This document shows positions 10,140 to 20,113 of a stretch of 64,000 nt of DNA, piece after piece; the first letter of the stretch is position 1, and every line of letters starts with the position of its first letter. Made by a program: the position numbers and the translations under genes. Under the pieces are notes generated by a model, which was given only the letters and a program-made list of their open reading frames with translations, was not told the DNA's origin and did not search any database. The stretch covers positions 2,767,833 to 2,831,832 of the forward strand of contig NZ_CP123991.1 in assembly GCF_029919255.1 (NCBI RefSeq), read 5' to 3'. Source of the DNA: a cyanobacterium endosymbiont of Epithemia clementina EcSB (lineage in GTDB: Bacteria > Cyanobacteriota > Cyanobacteriia > Cyanobacteriales > Microcystaceae).

Positions 10140-11300
10140 CCTTTCATGATCATCTTAACTCCACATGATAATTAGACAAAATTATTGCTAACACTACTTT
10201 TATTTCTAATTCAGCTAAAGCATAACTCATACAAAGATAGCTTTTTCCCTCAAATGATTCTCTACAAAAAGAATAGATTTAGAAGAAGAATAGCCTTGTT
10301 ATAAAAACTGTTATGATCAAAATTGTTTCGACTTAAGATAAGTATCTTCTCAATGATAAGTTCGATAAATATTAAGAGATAAACATTTGTTTTCTAATTT
10401 AAACGGAACTTATAACAACACTACTAAAGCTAAGTCTGGCTATAAGTCCTATCTGTATATCTTTTCTTAAAAATGCTATTAAATAGGAAGTTTTAACAGT
10501 TTTTATGATTTAGTTTTTCGTAATTTATGATTCCAGTAAAAACTACAATTTAAAACCTTTATTTAGGATTATTAGTTTATCTGTTAAGATGATGTCTGTG
10601 ATGAAGTTTATTATTTAATCCCTTGTTAATTCCATATATATATTATAATATCTTATTTTTCCATACATTTATAATTTTATCGTCTATTAATCTCATTTTT
10701 TTACTTTTAAAAGCTCATATTTTTTAGGGTTGTATTATTTATACTAATAAATAATCTAGTTTATTTTATTTTTTTTAAAAAAATAAATAAACTAAAAAAT
10801 GAAATCTAACAGGGGAACTTAATCTGTCAAAAATTGAAGGTTAGGTTGTTTATTTTTTAAAACTATTTTTAGCTTAATTAATGATTTAGAAAGTAATAGT
10901 ATACATTAATACTAGCATTAATATAACGTTAATTCATTCAGTCGTTAACAATATTTTTAGCTAAATAAAAATTAAATTAACCACATATTTATAGTTTGTT
11001 TATAAAACAATATTGATAGTTTATCTATCTATTGATAAGTTTAACTATCAATGATGGTACTCGGTTTAGTTTCTAACAAAGGTATTATACTACCACTACT
11101 AGTTAATTCTGCACTAAACTTTTAAGCATTAATAGTAAAAAAATGAATAGCTTGGGGATGACTAAACATTGCATACAAATGAAGGTAAACTTGCTATTTT
11201 CGCTATAAACATAGCTTCATACTTTTTGTGTTTATTTTCAAAATAGCTCAGAAGATCGCTAATCGACTGCAATAATTGTAACCAGGCAGGGGTTTTTAGT
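10140..11300 (-). pseudogene. Degraded cytochrome P450
   Basis: Minus-strand fragments in the right order span about 1.2 kb, near full P450 length. N-terminal: KTPAWLQLLQSISDLLSYFE then KYEAMFIAKIASLPSFV (about 11290-11190), and after frame changes a run like SSGSIIPLL. C-terminal: YLCMSYALAELEIKVVLAII (about 10230-10170), which matches the family's haem-Cys region CxxYALAxxEIK. Many stops and frame changes separate them. Cyanobacterial P450s of this kind oxidise terpenoids, retinoids or fatty acids; the substrate cannot be told. Identification rests on both ends being recognisable and correctly spaced. Confidence 0.72.
10758..10797. repeat. AT-only inverted repeat within the P450 remnant
   Basis: TAGTTTATTTTATTTTTTTT pairs with AAAAAAATAAATAAACTA almost back to back, giving about 17 paired bases. 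It sits inside the decayed P450 gene, so it either arose or was inserted after inactivation. Confidence 0.4.
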
Positions 11301-11461
11301 TAATTAGGAAATAGACACGTAATAATTTTATTCATTTTTTATAAACAATTATTAATTATCGATTACAGTCAATTTTTTGACAAGACATCGATACAATAGC
11401 CTTAGGGTTGATTTATACGATCACCCCCTATCTATAATGTCTGTATTATTTTTTGTGTCTC

Positions 11462-13171
11462 ATGATAGAACAACCTTTAGGATCAGTCATTGAAGGTTCT
11501 CTCAGTCAAGGATTAGAGGTTCGTTTACATCCTGATGTTTCCGTCGAGCAAATGCGGGTGGGTAAGTTTTTAGTCGTTCAGGGAATAAGATCGCGGTTTT
11601 TCTGTCTCCTTACCGACGTCTCTTTAGGAACTACTAACTCTCGTATTCTTTCCCATCCTCCTAGTTTTGAAGATAGTTTGATGCGCGATGTCCTGGCAGG
11701 AAGTGGAACTTACGGAAAGGTAGAATTAGTCCCGATGTTGATGTTTACTCCTATTGAAAAGGAAGTACAAGTTAATGCTAAAACAAAAAATGGGGATAGT
11801 TCATTAGGAACATTTGAAGCAAAAACAAGTAGTGATATTGAATTACTCCCAGTTAAAACTATTCCAGCTCATTTTAGTCAGGTTTATGAAGCTTTAGAAA
11901 AAGATTTTCGTTGTGTTTTTGGCTGGGAAGATGATACCACCCGTCGTAATTTTGCTATTGGAAAACCGTTAGATATGGAGGTTCCAATTTGCATTGATTT
12001 AGATCGATTTGTAGAACGAAGTAATGGAGTTTTTGGTAAGTCAGGAACCGGAAAGTCTTTTCTCACTCGTTTGTTGATCTCAGGCATTATTAAAAAGCAA
12101 GCAGCCGTTAATTTGATGTTTGATATGCATTCGGAATACGGTTGGGAAGCGATGCGAGAAGGTAAACAGGTTTCTACAGTAAAAGGGTTACGCCAACTGT
12201 TCTCTGGCGAGGTAGAAATTTATACCCTAGATATGGAGTCTACTAAACGAAGGGGGGTTAGAGATGCTCAAGATCTTTATCTTAGTTTTGATCAAATTGA
12301 GATTGAAGATATTCGCTTAGTTGGATATGAATTAGGCATTTCAGAAGCCAGTTTAGATAATGCTGAGATTCTTCAGAAAGAATATGGGAAATCCTGGATT
12401 ATTAATCTATTAAATATGACCAATGAAGATATTAAAATTTTTTGTCAGGAAAGACAAGGCCATCCAGGATCAATTATGTCCCTGCAACGGAAGTTAATGC
12501 GCTTAGAAAAATTAAAGTACTTACGTACTACATGTTCCCATAATTATATCTCGCAAATTTTACAATCTTTAAATGTAGGAAAACACGTGGTTGTTGAATT
12601 TGGTTCCCAATCAAACATTTTATCTTATATGCTGGCAACTAATATGATTGCTCGACGAATCCATACCAGTTATGTCAAACAATCAGAGAAATTTCTTCAA
12701 AGTAAAAATCCAAGTGATCGTCCCAGACAACTAGTTATTACCATTGAAGAAGCGCATCGTTTTCTTGATTCAAAAATTGTTCATCAAACAATTTTTGGTA
12801 CCATTGCCAGGGAGATGCGAAAATATTTTGTAACCCTGTTAGTTGTTGATCAAAGACCATCAGGAATTGATAATGAAGTTATGTCTCAAGTCGGGACTCG
12901 GATCACCTGTTTATTGAATGATGAAAAAGACATTGAAGCAATTTTTACAGGGGTATCTGGGGGACACAATTTGCGGTCAGTTTTATCTAAATTAGATTCT
13001 AAACAACAGGCATTAGTTTTAGGCCATGCCGTCCCCATGCCAGTTGTTGTTAGGACGCGAGGATATGATCAACAATTCTACAGTGAAATCGGGGCAACTG
13101 ATTGGTCAGAATGGTCTGATGAAGAGGTTTTGATTGCTGCTGAAGTTGCCAAAACAGATTTAGGGTTTTGA
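11462..13171 (+). CDS. HerA-like P-loop ATPase (DUF87 / HAS-barrel)
   Basis: 569 residues from the ATG at 11462; a TTG nine bases upstream is less likely. The N-terminal ~130 residues look like a HAS barrel. A Walker A GKSGTGKS lies near residue 190, a Walker B VITIEEAH near 423, and an arginine-rich EMRKYFVTLLVVDQRPSGI sensor region follows. This is the layout of HerA/FtsK-superfamily DNA translocases. HerA usually works with the nuclease NurA in end resection, or with defence nucleases; no such partner is adjacent. A single HerA-like gene of this length is widespread in cyanobacteria, which argues for a housekeeping DNA role. It stands alone between a dead P450 and a long gap, and its frame is intact. 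Confidence 0.82.
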   Translation: MIEQPLGSVIEGSLSQGLEVRLHPDVSVEQMRVGKFLVVQGIRSRFFCLLTDVSLGTTNSRILSHPPSFEDSLMRDVLAGSGTYGKVELVPMLMFTPIEKEVQVNAKTKNGDSSLGTFEAKTSSDIELLPVKTIPAHFSQVYEALEKDFRCVFGWEDDTTRRNFAIGKPLDMEVPICIDLDRFVERSNGVFGKSGTGKSFLTRLLISGIIKKQAAVNLMFDMHSEYGWEAMREGKQVSTVKGLRQLFSGEVEIYTLDMESTKRRGVRDAQDLYLSFDQIEIEDIRLVGYELGISEASLDNAEILQKEYGKSWIINLLNMTNEDIKIFCQERQGHPGSIMSLQRKLMRLEKLKYLRTTCSHNYISQILQSLNVGKHVVVEFGSQSNILSYMLATNMIARRIHTSYVKQSEKFLQSKNPSDRPRQLVITIEEAHRFLDSKIVHQTIFGTIAREMRKYFVTLLVVDQRPSGIDNEVMSQVGTRITCLLNDEKDIEAIFTGVSGGHNLRSVLSKLDSKQQALVLGHAVPMPVVVRTRGYDQQFYSEIGATDWSEWSDEEVLIAAEVAKTDLGF

Positions 13172-14021
13172 GATTTAATCACTCTAACTTTATAAGTAAA
13201 ATATAGTTAGGTTATATATCTATATATTTTATAAATATTCCGTATGACTAGGTATTTAAATCAAGCTCAAGCATTAATTAACTTACCATTTTAATTGAAA
13301 ATTACTAGCTTTTTAACTATATCTAACAGCCTTTTGTACTTTATACGATAAATATATATAGTTTTTTATTACTTGTTTATAATTAGAAGTATAGTTTTTA
13401 AATTTTTAAAAAGGTTTATCATAGTTTTTATAAATTTAATTTCATGCGGTAGAAATTATAGTTAAAAATATGATCAATAAACAATAAGTTTATGCTTATC
13501 TTCTTTTATTTTGTTAGTTCCCTCTCTGTAATTATTAACAGTTACAGCAAGATTATAATCTAGAATTAATTTCTATTTATTATTAATGTCTTCTACGGTT
13601 TTTTAAATTATTGATTTGCAATAATAGACAATATTTTTTTGATATAACTTGATGCTAATTATCTGATTTTAATAGTTTAAATTCCTAATCTAAGGTTTCC
13701 GTTAAATCGTTACTAATCTATTTTTTTGTTGTGTATTTTGAGCAAACCAGTAATGCATTATAAATTTGTTTATCTAAAAAATAGACAACTACGATGAAAG
13801 ACTACCATACTCAAAGTTTTTTATCTAGCAATAGAACTGTAATTTTTGACCACTAAGTACATTCATTATTACATTTAATTATCTTTATATCTTTCCAACT
13901 GGTTTGAGTAAATATACTCGATCAAATCTTTAGCTTTGAAAAGCTATCTTAACACAATGATTGAAATTTCTTGGGAAGAGTTAATAAAATACAATTACCA
14001 ATTTTAAGAGAATAACAAGAA
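13172..14021. other. AT-rich gap, nothing recognised
   Basis: About 850 bp between convergent genes. I see no protein-like run longer than about 20 codons and no RNA gene. The fbaA terminator marks its right edge. Confidence 0.5.
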
Positions 14022-14049
14022 CCTGGGCAACTTTAATGAGTTACCCAAG
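14022..14049 (-). terminator. Terminator hairpin of fbaA
   Basis: On the minus strand CTTGGGTAACT pairs with AGTTGCCCAGG around a CATTAA loop, with one G-U pair, followed by a T-rich stretch (TTCTTGTTATT). It begins 45 bp past the fbaA stop. Confidence 0.7.
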
Positions 14050-14093
14050 CGTTAAATATTAAATGACAAATGAAAAATTTTGCCACTTGACTT

Positions 14094-15173
14094 TTATACA
14101 GAGACAGTCTTCCTAAGACCAGTATCTAACTCTCCTTTAGAGTACTTAGTAGCATAAGCCTCAATGCTTTCTTGCTTGATCTTACTAGCATTGCCAGCAG
14201 TCCAGAATTGCTGATAACGCTCAGAACAAACTTGCTTCATGTACTTTATAGAATGCTTCATGTAATGGCGAGGGTCAAAGTTGCTAGGATCTTTATGGAA
14301 GGCTTCTCGAATAGCAGCTGTAATCGCTAAACGATTGTCCGTATCGATGTTAACCTTACGAACACCACTCTTGATACCCTTTTGAATCTCTTCAACAGGA
14401 ACCCCATAGGTTTCAGGAATTTGACCCCCGTATTGGTTGATTATGTCTAACCATTCTTGGGGGACAGAGGAAGAACCGTGCATTACCAAATGGGTATTGG
14501 GTAAACGGCGATGAATTTCTTCAATACGGCTAATAGCGAGAATTTCACCGGTAGGTTTACGAGTAAACTTATAAGCACCGTGGCTGGTTCCAATGGCGAT
14601 CGCTAAAGCATCAACTTGAGTACGCTCAACAAATTCCACTGCTTCATCAGGATCTGTCAGGAGTTGGTCTTTACTTAAAGTTCCCTCAAACCCATGACCA
14701 TCTTCTTTGTCTCCTCGACCAGTTTCAAGGGAACCTAAACAACCAAGTTCACCTTCAACACTAGCACCGACAGCATGAGCAACCTTAACGACTTCGGCAG
14801 TAACATTTACGTTGTAATCAAAGCTAGCGGGAGTTTTAGCATCCTCTTCTAAAGAGCCATCCATCATAACGCTGGTAAAACCATTGCGGATTGCGCTATA
14901 ACAAGTAGCGGGACTATTTCCGTGGTCTTGGTGCATAGCAATGGGAATGTGAGGATAGCTTTCTGATGCTGCCAAGATTAAGTGACGAAGGAAATTTTCT
15001 CCTGCATACTTACGAGCGCCGCGAGAGGCTTGTAAAATAACGGGACTATTAGTTTCGTCGGCTGCCTGCATAATTGCTAAGATTTGCTCGAGATTGTTGA
15101 CATTGAATGCAGGAATACCGTAACCATTCTCAGCCGCGTGATCTAGGAGCATTCGCATTGGGACGAGTGCCAT
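14094..15173 (-). CDS. fbaA: Class II fructose-1,6-bisphosphate aldolase
   Basis: 359 residues, the normal length of the CbbA-type class II enzyme used in the Calvin cycle, glycolysis and gluconeogenesis. It cleaves or forms fructose-1,6-bisphosphate (also sedoheptulose-1,7-bisphosphate) with a catalytic zinc. Zinc and active-site elements are intact: MHQDHGN (about 80-86), HGSSSVP (about 232) and NIDTDNR (about 275). A strong AGGAGG lies six bases before the ATG at 15173, which fixes the start and suggests high expression. A HIP1 octamer lies at 14596-14603. The gene stands alone with its own terminator at 14022-14049. Confidence 0.97.
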   Translation of the reverse strand: MALVPMRMLLDHAAENGYGIPAFNVNNLEQILAIMQAADETNSPVILQASRGARKYAGENFLRHLILAASESYPHIPIAMHQDHGNSPATCYSAIRNGFTSVMMDGSLEEDAKTPASFDYNVNVTAEVVKVAHAVGASVEGELGCLGSLETGRGDKEDGHGFEGTLSKDQLLTDPDEAVEFVERTQVDALAIAIGTSHGAYKFTRKPTGEILAISRIEEIHRRLPNTHLVMHGSSSVPQEWLDIINQYGGQIPETYGVPVEEIQKGIKSGVRKVNIDTDNRLAITAAIREAFHKDPSNFDPRHYMKHSIKYMKQVCSERYQQFWTAGNASKIKQESIEAYATKYSKGELDTGLRKTVSV

Positions 15174-16126
15174 AGATGTCCTCCTAATTTATCTTTATGT
15201 TTTGTGTGAGTTAATCTTCAAGAAAATCAATTCTCTTATTTTTCAATACTAAGATAGATTGCACCTTTTGACGAGTCGTTTTTTTACACTATGCACTACA
15301 CATTAGTATTATCTTGTCAATACCAAGTTTGCAATTACCTAATTAATTACCTTTGGTTTTGATTTAGGTGATTGCCGTCTGAATTTAACTTCTGAAGTTG
15401 CTATTCCCACATAAGCAGTGATGATCTACCAAATTTCTTGAAAACTCATTGTACAAGCTTGTCCCAAACGAGAGTATCTATTTGACCGATTGTTATTATA
15501 ACTATCCGATAACTACATTTGCACAGAAATATCTTTTACTTCTCTATAGATCTAAACTAGATGTAGTTTTCCAATCCTGCATAATTTTGATTCTAAGCAA
15601 CATAAACTAAATTTTTAAAACTACATCTAGTTTAGATAATTTACCAGGCTATATGTTGATTCAAACATTATAAAATCCTAGAATAGGAGGCAGAAAATTT
15701 GCTCTTTCAAACTGAGTATAATACATTGGACAGATAGGCTTATATAAGTAAGTAAGAATATACTAAATATCATAAAAATTCAAATAAAAATTGTAAAATT
15801 GTAGTCAAGAAACTTAAATATAAATATGCTTTATTTAAAGCAGTAAAATAAGTTTTTTATTAAGACAACTATCTAAAAAAACGCTAGTTAAAACAATATA
15901 AAGTTGATTGTAATTGTTGAAATCTAAAAATTAGAAATGGGTTACTTTTTCAAAGTTTATATTGTAGCTGCCTACTTATCCTTTCCTGAGGGGGTTGTGT
16001 TATGATGATGTGTCTTGTCTACTCCCTAATTCTAAAAGTAGGTTTTTCATAAGAATGTCTGAATATTCAGTATTTGAGAGTCCCCTACCGAAAAAAAGCA
16101 AAAATAGAAATAAGTAAAACTAGTTC
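15174..16126. other. Gap upstream of fbaA with an inverted-repeat pair and gene traces
   Basis: About 950 bp. On the minus strand near 15453-15345 a short run reads MSFQEIW, a stop, then IITAYVGIATSEVKFRRQSP, probably a small lost gene of unknown family. The 20-bp inverted repeat at 15551-15636 is listed separately. The fbaA promoter should lie in 15180-15320, but I cannot place it with confidence. Confidence 0.45.
15551..15636. repeat. Pair of perfect 20-bp inverted repeats, 46 nt apart
   Basis: TCTAAACTAGATGTAGTTTT (15551-15570) and its exact complement (15617-15636) flank 46 AT-rich bases. The 86-bp unit has the size and form of a small MITE or insertion-sequence end pair. No coding sequence lies inside. 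A large RNA stem is the alternative. Confidence 0.6.
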
Positions 16127-16783
16127 TTAGATTTTAGACAGAGAAGAATTTTGTAACTTTTGACCAATTTTGGGTTCTTTCCCCTCAAGGAGACGATTGA
16201 TATTCGCGCTATGACGAATAATGACATAGAGTCCTGCTACCAAAGCAAAAATACAATAGGGTAGAGGTTGATGTAGCCAAATCATCAAAATATTGACTGC
16301 AAGTACTCCTGTCAAGGAACTCAAGGAAACAATCTTGGAGAAACTCAGCATTAGCAAAAAGCTAGTTAAGCTTCCAAAAGCAACTAAGGGGTTAAGGACG
16401 AACAACACCCCTAAACCGACAGCTACTGACTTACCCCCTGTCAAATTGAGAAAAATCGATTTACTATGGCCCAATACAACAGCTATCGCCGCCATTATCA
16501 TTAACCAGGGTTTCCAGTCTAAAGTAATCAGTCCTGTAGGGGCTAATATATAAAACCATTTGACCATTGCCATGGACAAGATAGCCTTCCCCAAATCTGT
16601 AATTAAGACAAGGACAGCTGCTGTTTTACCCAGTATTCGAAACACATTTGTCGCTCCTGTAGAACCGGATCCATGTTCACGAATGTCAATCCCTTTAAGG
16701 ACTTTCCCAACAAGATAACCCGTAGGAATCGAACCTAGTAAATAAGCCATCAGACACAAAAATCCACTAATTACCCAAGCCAT
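16127..16783 (-). CDS. plsY: Acyl-phosphate:glycerol-3-phosphate acyltransferase PlsY
   Basis: 218 residues with about five membrane segments. The three PlsY motifs are present: GSIPTGYLVGK with HGSGSTGATNVFR (about 17-50), GHSKSIFLNLTGGKSVAVGL (about 104-123) and RHSANINRLLEGKEPKIG (about 190-207). PlsY adds the first acyl chain to glycerol-3-phosphate, using acyl phosphate made by PlsX, and so begins membrane lipid synthesis. It follows the DUF3086 gene by 47 bp on the same strand, a neighbourhood common in cyanobacteria, and the two are probably co-transcribed. The frame is intact and essential in most bacteria. Confidence 0.95.
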   Translation of the reverse strand: MAWVISGFLCLMAYLLGSIPTGYLVGKVLKGIDIREHGSGSTGATNVFRILGKTAAVLVLITDLGKAILSMAMVKWFYILAPTGLITLDWKPWLMIMAAIAVVLGHSKSIFLNLTGGKSVAVGLGVLFVLNPLVAFGSLTSFLLMLSFSKIVSLSSLTGVLAVNILMIWLHQPLPYCIFALVAGLYVIIRHSANINRLLEGKEPKIGQKLQNSSLSKI

Positions 16784-16830
16784 AGTTCCTAATTCATTCC
16801 GTTGTTATGATAGTTTACAGATCTATGTAA

Positions 16831-18015
16831 TTAATATGAATAGCTCGACACTTGTTGAAGATCAGGTGCAAATGCCAACAAAAGGGGAAATTGTAGGAGG
16901 GAAAGATTTATTTGTTGTTCGGTTTCGTCAATAATCACGAGAGGAATTTGTTTATCTTCGAGCAAACGTTCTGCTTTTAGCACTAAAGCATCTGGAGATT
17001 CAAAGAGAACTACTCCTTTTTCTGGACCAAAATCACTGCGGGAAATTCCTAAACAATCTTGTAATCCCCTACGCCATTCTCCGAGTCTTTCGGGACTGTT
17101 AGCTAGAATCAGAAACCGAGAACGATCACTGTGAAGACTATTCAATACAGAAATAATCGCCGACGCAATCAAAATATTCTGTAGGCGAGTCCCCATGGAT
17201 CGGATAGCCCCCCGTCCTCCTTGGGAAAAGAACCACGTTTGTACCCGTTCGGCATGAATTGGCTCAAAAGTGCGACGCAGTTGCCAGGGAAATCCATAAT
17301 AATCAGGGTTTTTACGGTATTGATCCAATATTTGCTTAATCTTCGTAGTTTGCGCCTCAAATTCCTGGGGGATAAACTGAACCTTCCCTGAACTCGAAGA
17401 TTGAGAAGGGATTGTTTCTGAAGAACTCCAAGTTTCTTGAGTAGGTAATTCTAACTGTTCAGCCGTCGCAGCTAAATCTTGTAAACTGCCTACCAAATAA
17501 TCCTTAAATCCTTGAACCCGAATCGCTAAATCTTGAGAAACTCCTGCAAATGTTGTTCGCATTTCTTCTTTTATTCTATCCCGACGACGTTGAAGTTGTT
17601 CAACGGAAATTTCTAGCGCTTGTTTTTGCTGTTTGAGTTCTTTTAAACTTTCTTTAACTATCAAGCGAATGTGTTGCTCAATATCTTGAATTCTTTCCGC
17701 TATCATTTTATGTTCACGGTCTTGTAGCTCTTTTATTTCTTGAGTTAACCCTTGTTTTTGTTGTTCTAGGGACTGAACTTGTGCCGTTAACTCTTTAACT
17801 TGACTTTCTAGATTTAATCTGGTGTCATAAACTTCAATCATTTCGGGTTCAGGAGCACTTTCTTCATTTTCCCCTTCGACGTAAGTAGAAGTAGTAGATT
17901 TTGTTGGTTCTGAGGTTAGAGTTGAGTTTTCTAATGCGACTGCATTCTCGACAGTGTTGTCAGTTGACTCGTTAGTTAACTTAGGTTGGGGAACTTGGTG
18001 ATCGTCTCTATTCAT
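16831..18015 (-). CDS. DUF3086 family protein with central coiled coil
   Basis: 394 residues. An acidic, Ser/Thr-rich N-terminal 65 residues is followed by a long coiled coil (about 66-160, with LNLESQVKELTAQVQSLEQQ and further heptads) and a conserved C-terminal domain (about 215-394). The C-terminal region contains PDYYGFPWQLRRTFEP and an ending FAPDLQQV. This cyanobacterial family is uncharacterised; its usual neighbours are plsY and a DUF3119 gene. Here plsY follows at 47 bp and a ruined DUF3119 lies 270 bp upstream on the same strand. The C-terminal half looks like a Rossmann-like or degenerate helicase-type fold, but that is a guess. Confidence 0.8.
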   Translation of the reverse strand: MNRDDHQVPQPKLTNESTDNTVENAVALENSTLTSEPTKSTTSTYVEGENEESAPEPEMIEVYDTRLNLESQVKELTAQVQSLEQQKQGLTQEIKELQDREHKMIAERIQDIEQHIRLIVKESLKELKQQKQALEISVEQLQRRRDRIKEEMRTTFAGVSQDLAIRVQGFKDYLVGSLQDLAATAEQLELPTQETWSSSETIPSQSSSSGKVQFIPQEFEAQTTKIKQILDQYRKNPDYYGFPWQLRRTFEPIHAERVQTWFFSQGGRGAIRSMGTRLQNILIASAIISVLNSLHSDRSRFLILANSPERLGEWRRGLQDCLGISRSDFGPEKGVVLFESPDALVLKAERLLEDKQIPLVIIDETEQQINLSLLQFPLLLAFAPDLQQVSSYSY

Positions 18016-18284
18016 TTTATCGTTAAAAATTTACAATAATTTTAAAGGGAACTTTTATGTTAATAGTTCGACGTTAATTGTCGAACCTATTCTAGTTGAA
18101 TAATGTTCTAATTCTAGATTGTGAGTTTTATACTAGAAACAGACTGATCTATGATTAAGCCATTAATTCCGATTAATAACAAAAATTGATCTGATAGTAT
18201 TTTCTCTAGATAATCCAGCTTATCTAAATATTGTATAATTATACACTAATAGTAGTCTTTTCATAGAGGACAGTATTGTTATAA

Positions 18285-18600
18285 ACAGCTTTTTAAGTTT
18301 TGAAAACTAAAAGTAATCGGCAAAAAATAGATATCGTTAACTGCTCGAAAATAAAATTGGTATTGTATTCCCAAAAATTCGCCAGTTTTTCCATTCAAAA
18401 TAAGGACATCAGCAAATCAATTGACCCGAACGATAAACATCTAAAGCGATTGGAGTAAACTGTAAACGAATACTGACGATTTTAGAGCACAGAGACAAAT
18501 CAAATAAAGCTAAGGATAAACTAACCTAAGGTTGTACCACAATCAAAACTATAGCTACTCCTATTAAAGCTAAGGAAGTTTTATAACTGGGAGCAAGTTA
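18285..18600 (-). pseudogene. Degraded DUF3119 family membrane protein
   Basis: On the minus strand, read across frames, the remnant gives SYKTSLALIGVAIVLIVVQP, a stop, then VSLSLALFDLSLCS, VSIRLQFTPIALDVYRSGQLI, and FEWKNWRIFG. That order (two membrane segments, then FTPTALDVYRSGxLIRRFPYxEWQNWRIFW) is the pattern I know for the short cyanobacterial DUF3119 family. Several stops and frame changes make it non-functional. It lies just upstream of the DUF3086 gene, its usual partner, which supports the identification and shows the cluster is being lost piecemeal. Confidence 0.75.
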
Positions 18601-18803
18601 ATAGTTTTATTGAGAACGGAGGAAAAAGTAACATATTTCATAGATAATTATAGATTACAGTAATAGACTTGTCTGTTTCATAACAGAACACTGCTAGATT
18701 CTACTTACTATAAAAAATAGTAAAACAGCGTACAATGGAGTTTTAAATATAAAAATTACCGTTTTTCTCAACTATTGTCAGTCTCCCCAGTTTGGGTATT
18801 TCA

Positions 18804-20060
18804 ATGGGGTTAAAGTGGAAATTAGGCTCAATAAACCTAGTATCGGCTTCAACTCGTCTATCAATTTTGGAAGACAATTGGTATCTAGTTAAGCTATTTA
18901 ATGATTTGACTGATCTTGAACTTAATGTTACCTGCTTAAATTTTATGAAAAAAAAATATAGTACGAGTGCATTTTTACAATCACAGGATTCCAAATTATA
19001 TGCAATCTTTGCTTGGAGTAAAAAAGAGCCAGAGATAATGCCCGCTCAATCTTGGTTAGTTATCTTAGAAATATTTATTCAACAAATTTCTCTAGAAGAT
19101 GCTTATAAAATTTTTAAAACTATCAGAAAGTCTAACTTAAATCAAAAAATAATTTCACAATTAACTACCTATCAAAAACTTATTCAAGATCTTCCTCAAG
19201 CTTTAATATATTTAAGTAATAAAAGTTTAAAAATTCTTCCACTAGGATTTCGTAGTTTTATTGAAAAAAGCAAGGAAATTGAATTATGTAAATTTAGTTT
19301 TCAAAATCATAACATTCTTCTTCAACTGTTTAAAACACATAAACTTAAAAGGGATTTGCAATTAGTTGATAGCGAGGAAAAGTTCATCCAAATTGTTGAT
19401 AAACTCGAGGCTTTAGGGCTATTGTCACCAGATATCAATTCTCTAGATTGGGGAAACCTTAGAAAGTTAGTTCCGATTTGTCACGTATTCGGTTTAACGC
19501 GAGGGACTCCGATTGATCGTTACTATCTTAGTCAATTTATTGAAGAAATTAGAGGAGAAATTCAGGGAAAGATTTTAGAAATAGGAGGAACTCCCAAAGA
19601 TCGAGATTTTTATGAAGTGAATTCCCAAGATTCTTATCAAGTTCTGAATTTAGAACCTGGGTTAGGAATAGATATTGTGGGAGATGTTCATGATCCTTCC
19701 GTGATCGAACCAGAATCAGTAGATTCAGTGATTATTTTTAATGTTTTAGAACATTGCTATGCTCCTTGGATAGCAGTTCAGAATATTTATAAATGGCTAA
19801 AAATTGGAGGAAAATGTTTTGCAATGGTCCCCAATGCGGTCAGAATCCATGGAACTCCTGTTGATTACTGGCGACCTTTACCCGATGGAATGAAGTATTT
19901 ATTTAAAGATTTCTCTGAGCAGAAATTATATATTTATGGTAACCTCATTGCTCTCATTGCTAGTTATCATGGTATTGCAACCGAAGAACTGTCTTCAGAA
20001 GAAATCAATAATTGTAATCCCGATTATCCCGTTACTACCTGTATCGTAGCAGAGAAATAA
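18804..20060 (+). CDS. Class I SAM-dependent methyltransferase domain protein
   Basis: 418 residues from the ATG at 18804; a TTG at 18792 in frame is less likely. The first ~240 residues are a lysine-rich region of no recognised family. The C-terminal part holds a methyltransferase fold: motif I is KILEIGGTPKDRDF, with Gly-Gly in place of the usual GxGxG, then an acidic INIVGDVHD-like segment, DSVIIFNVLEHCYAPW, and GGKCFAMVPNAVRIHGTPVD. This is the Methyltransf_11-like group acting on sugars or lipids. It precedes a glycosyltransferase by 53 bp, so a role in modifying a surface glycan is a reasonable inference. The substrate is unknown. Confidence 0.72.
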   Translation: MGLKWKLGSINLVSASTRLSILEDNWYLVKLFNDLTDLELNVTCLNFMKKKYSTSAFLQSQDSKLYAIFAWSKKEPEIMPAQSWLVILEIFIQQISLEDAYKIFKTIRKSNLNQKIISQLTTYQKLIQDLPQALIYLSNKSLKILPLGFRSFIEKSKEIELCKFSFQNHNILLQLFKTHKLKRDLQLVDSEEKFIQIVDKLEALGLLSPDINSLDWGNLRKLVPICHVFGLTRGTPIDRYYLSQFIEEIRGEIQGKILEIGGTPKDRDFYEVNSQDSYQVLNLEPGLGIDIVGDVHDPSVIEPESVDSVIIFNVLEHCYAPWIAVQNIYKWLKIGGKCFAMVPNAVRIHGTPVDYWRPLPDGMKYLFKDFSEQKLYIYGNLIALIASYHGIATEELSSEEINNCNPDYPVTTCIVAEK

Positions 20061-20113
20061 CTATCCAATAAGGCTAGTTATTTAAAACTATTTTTCTTTT
20101 AAATACCTGAGCT

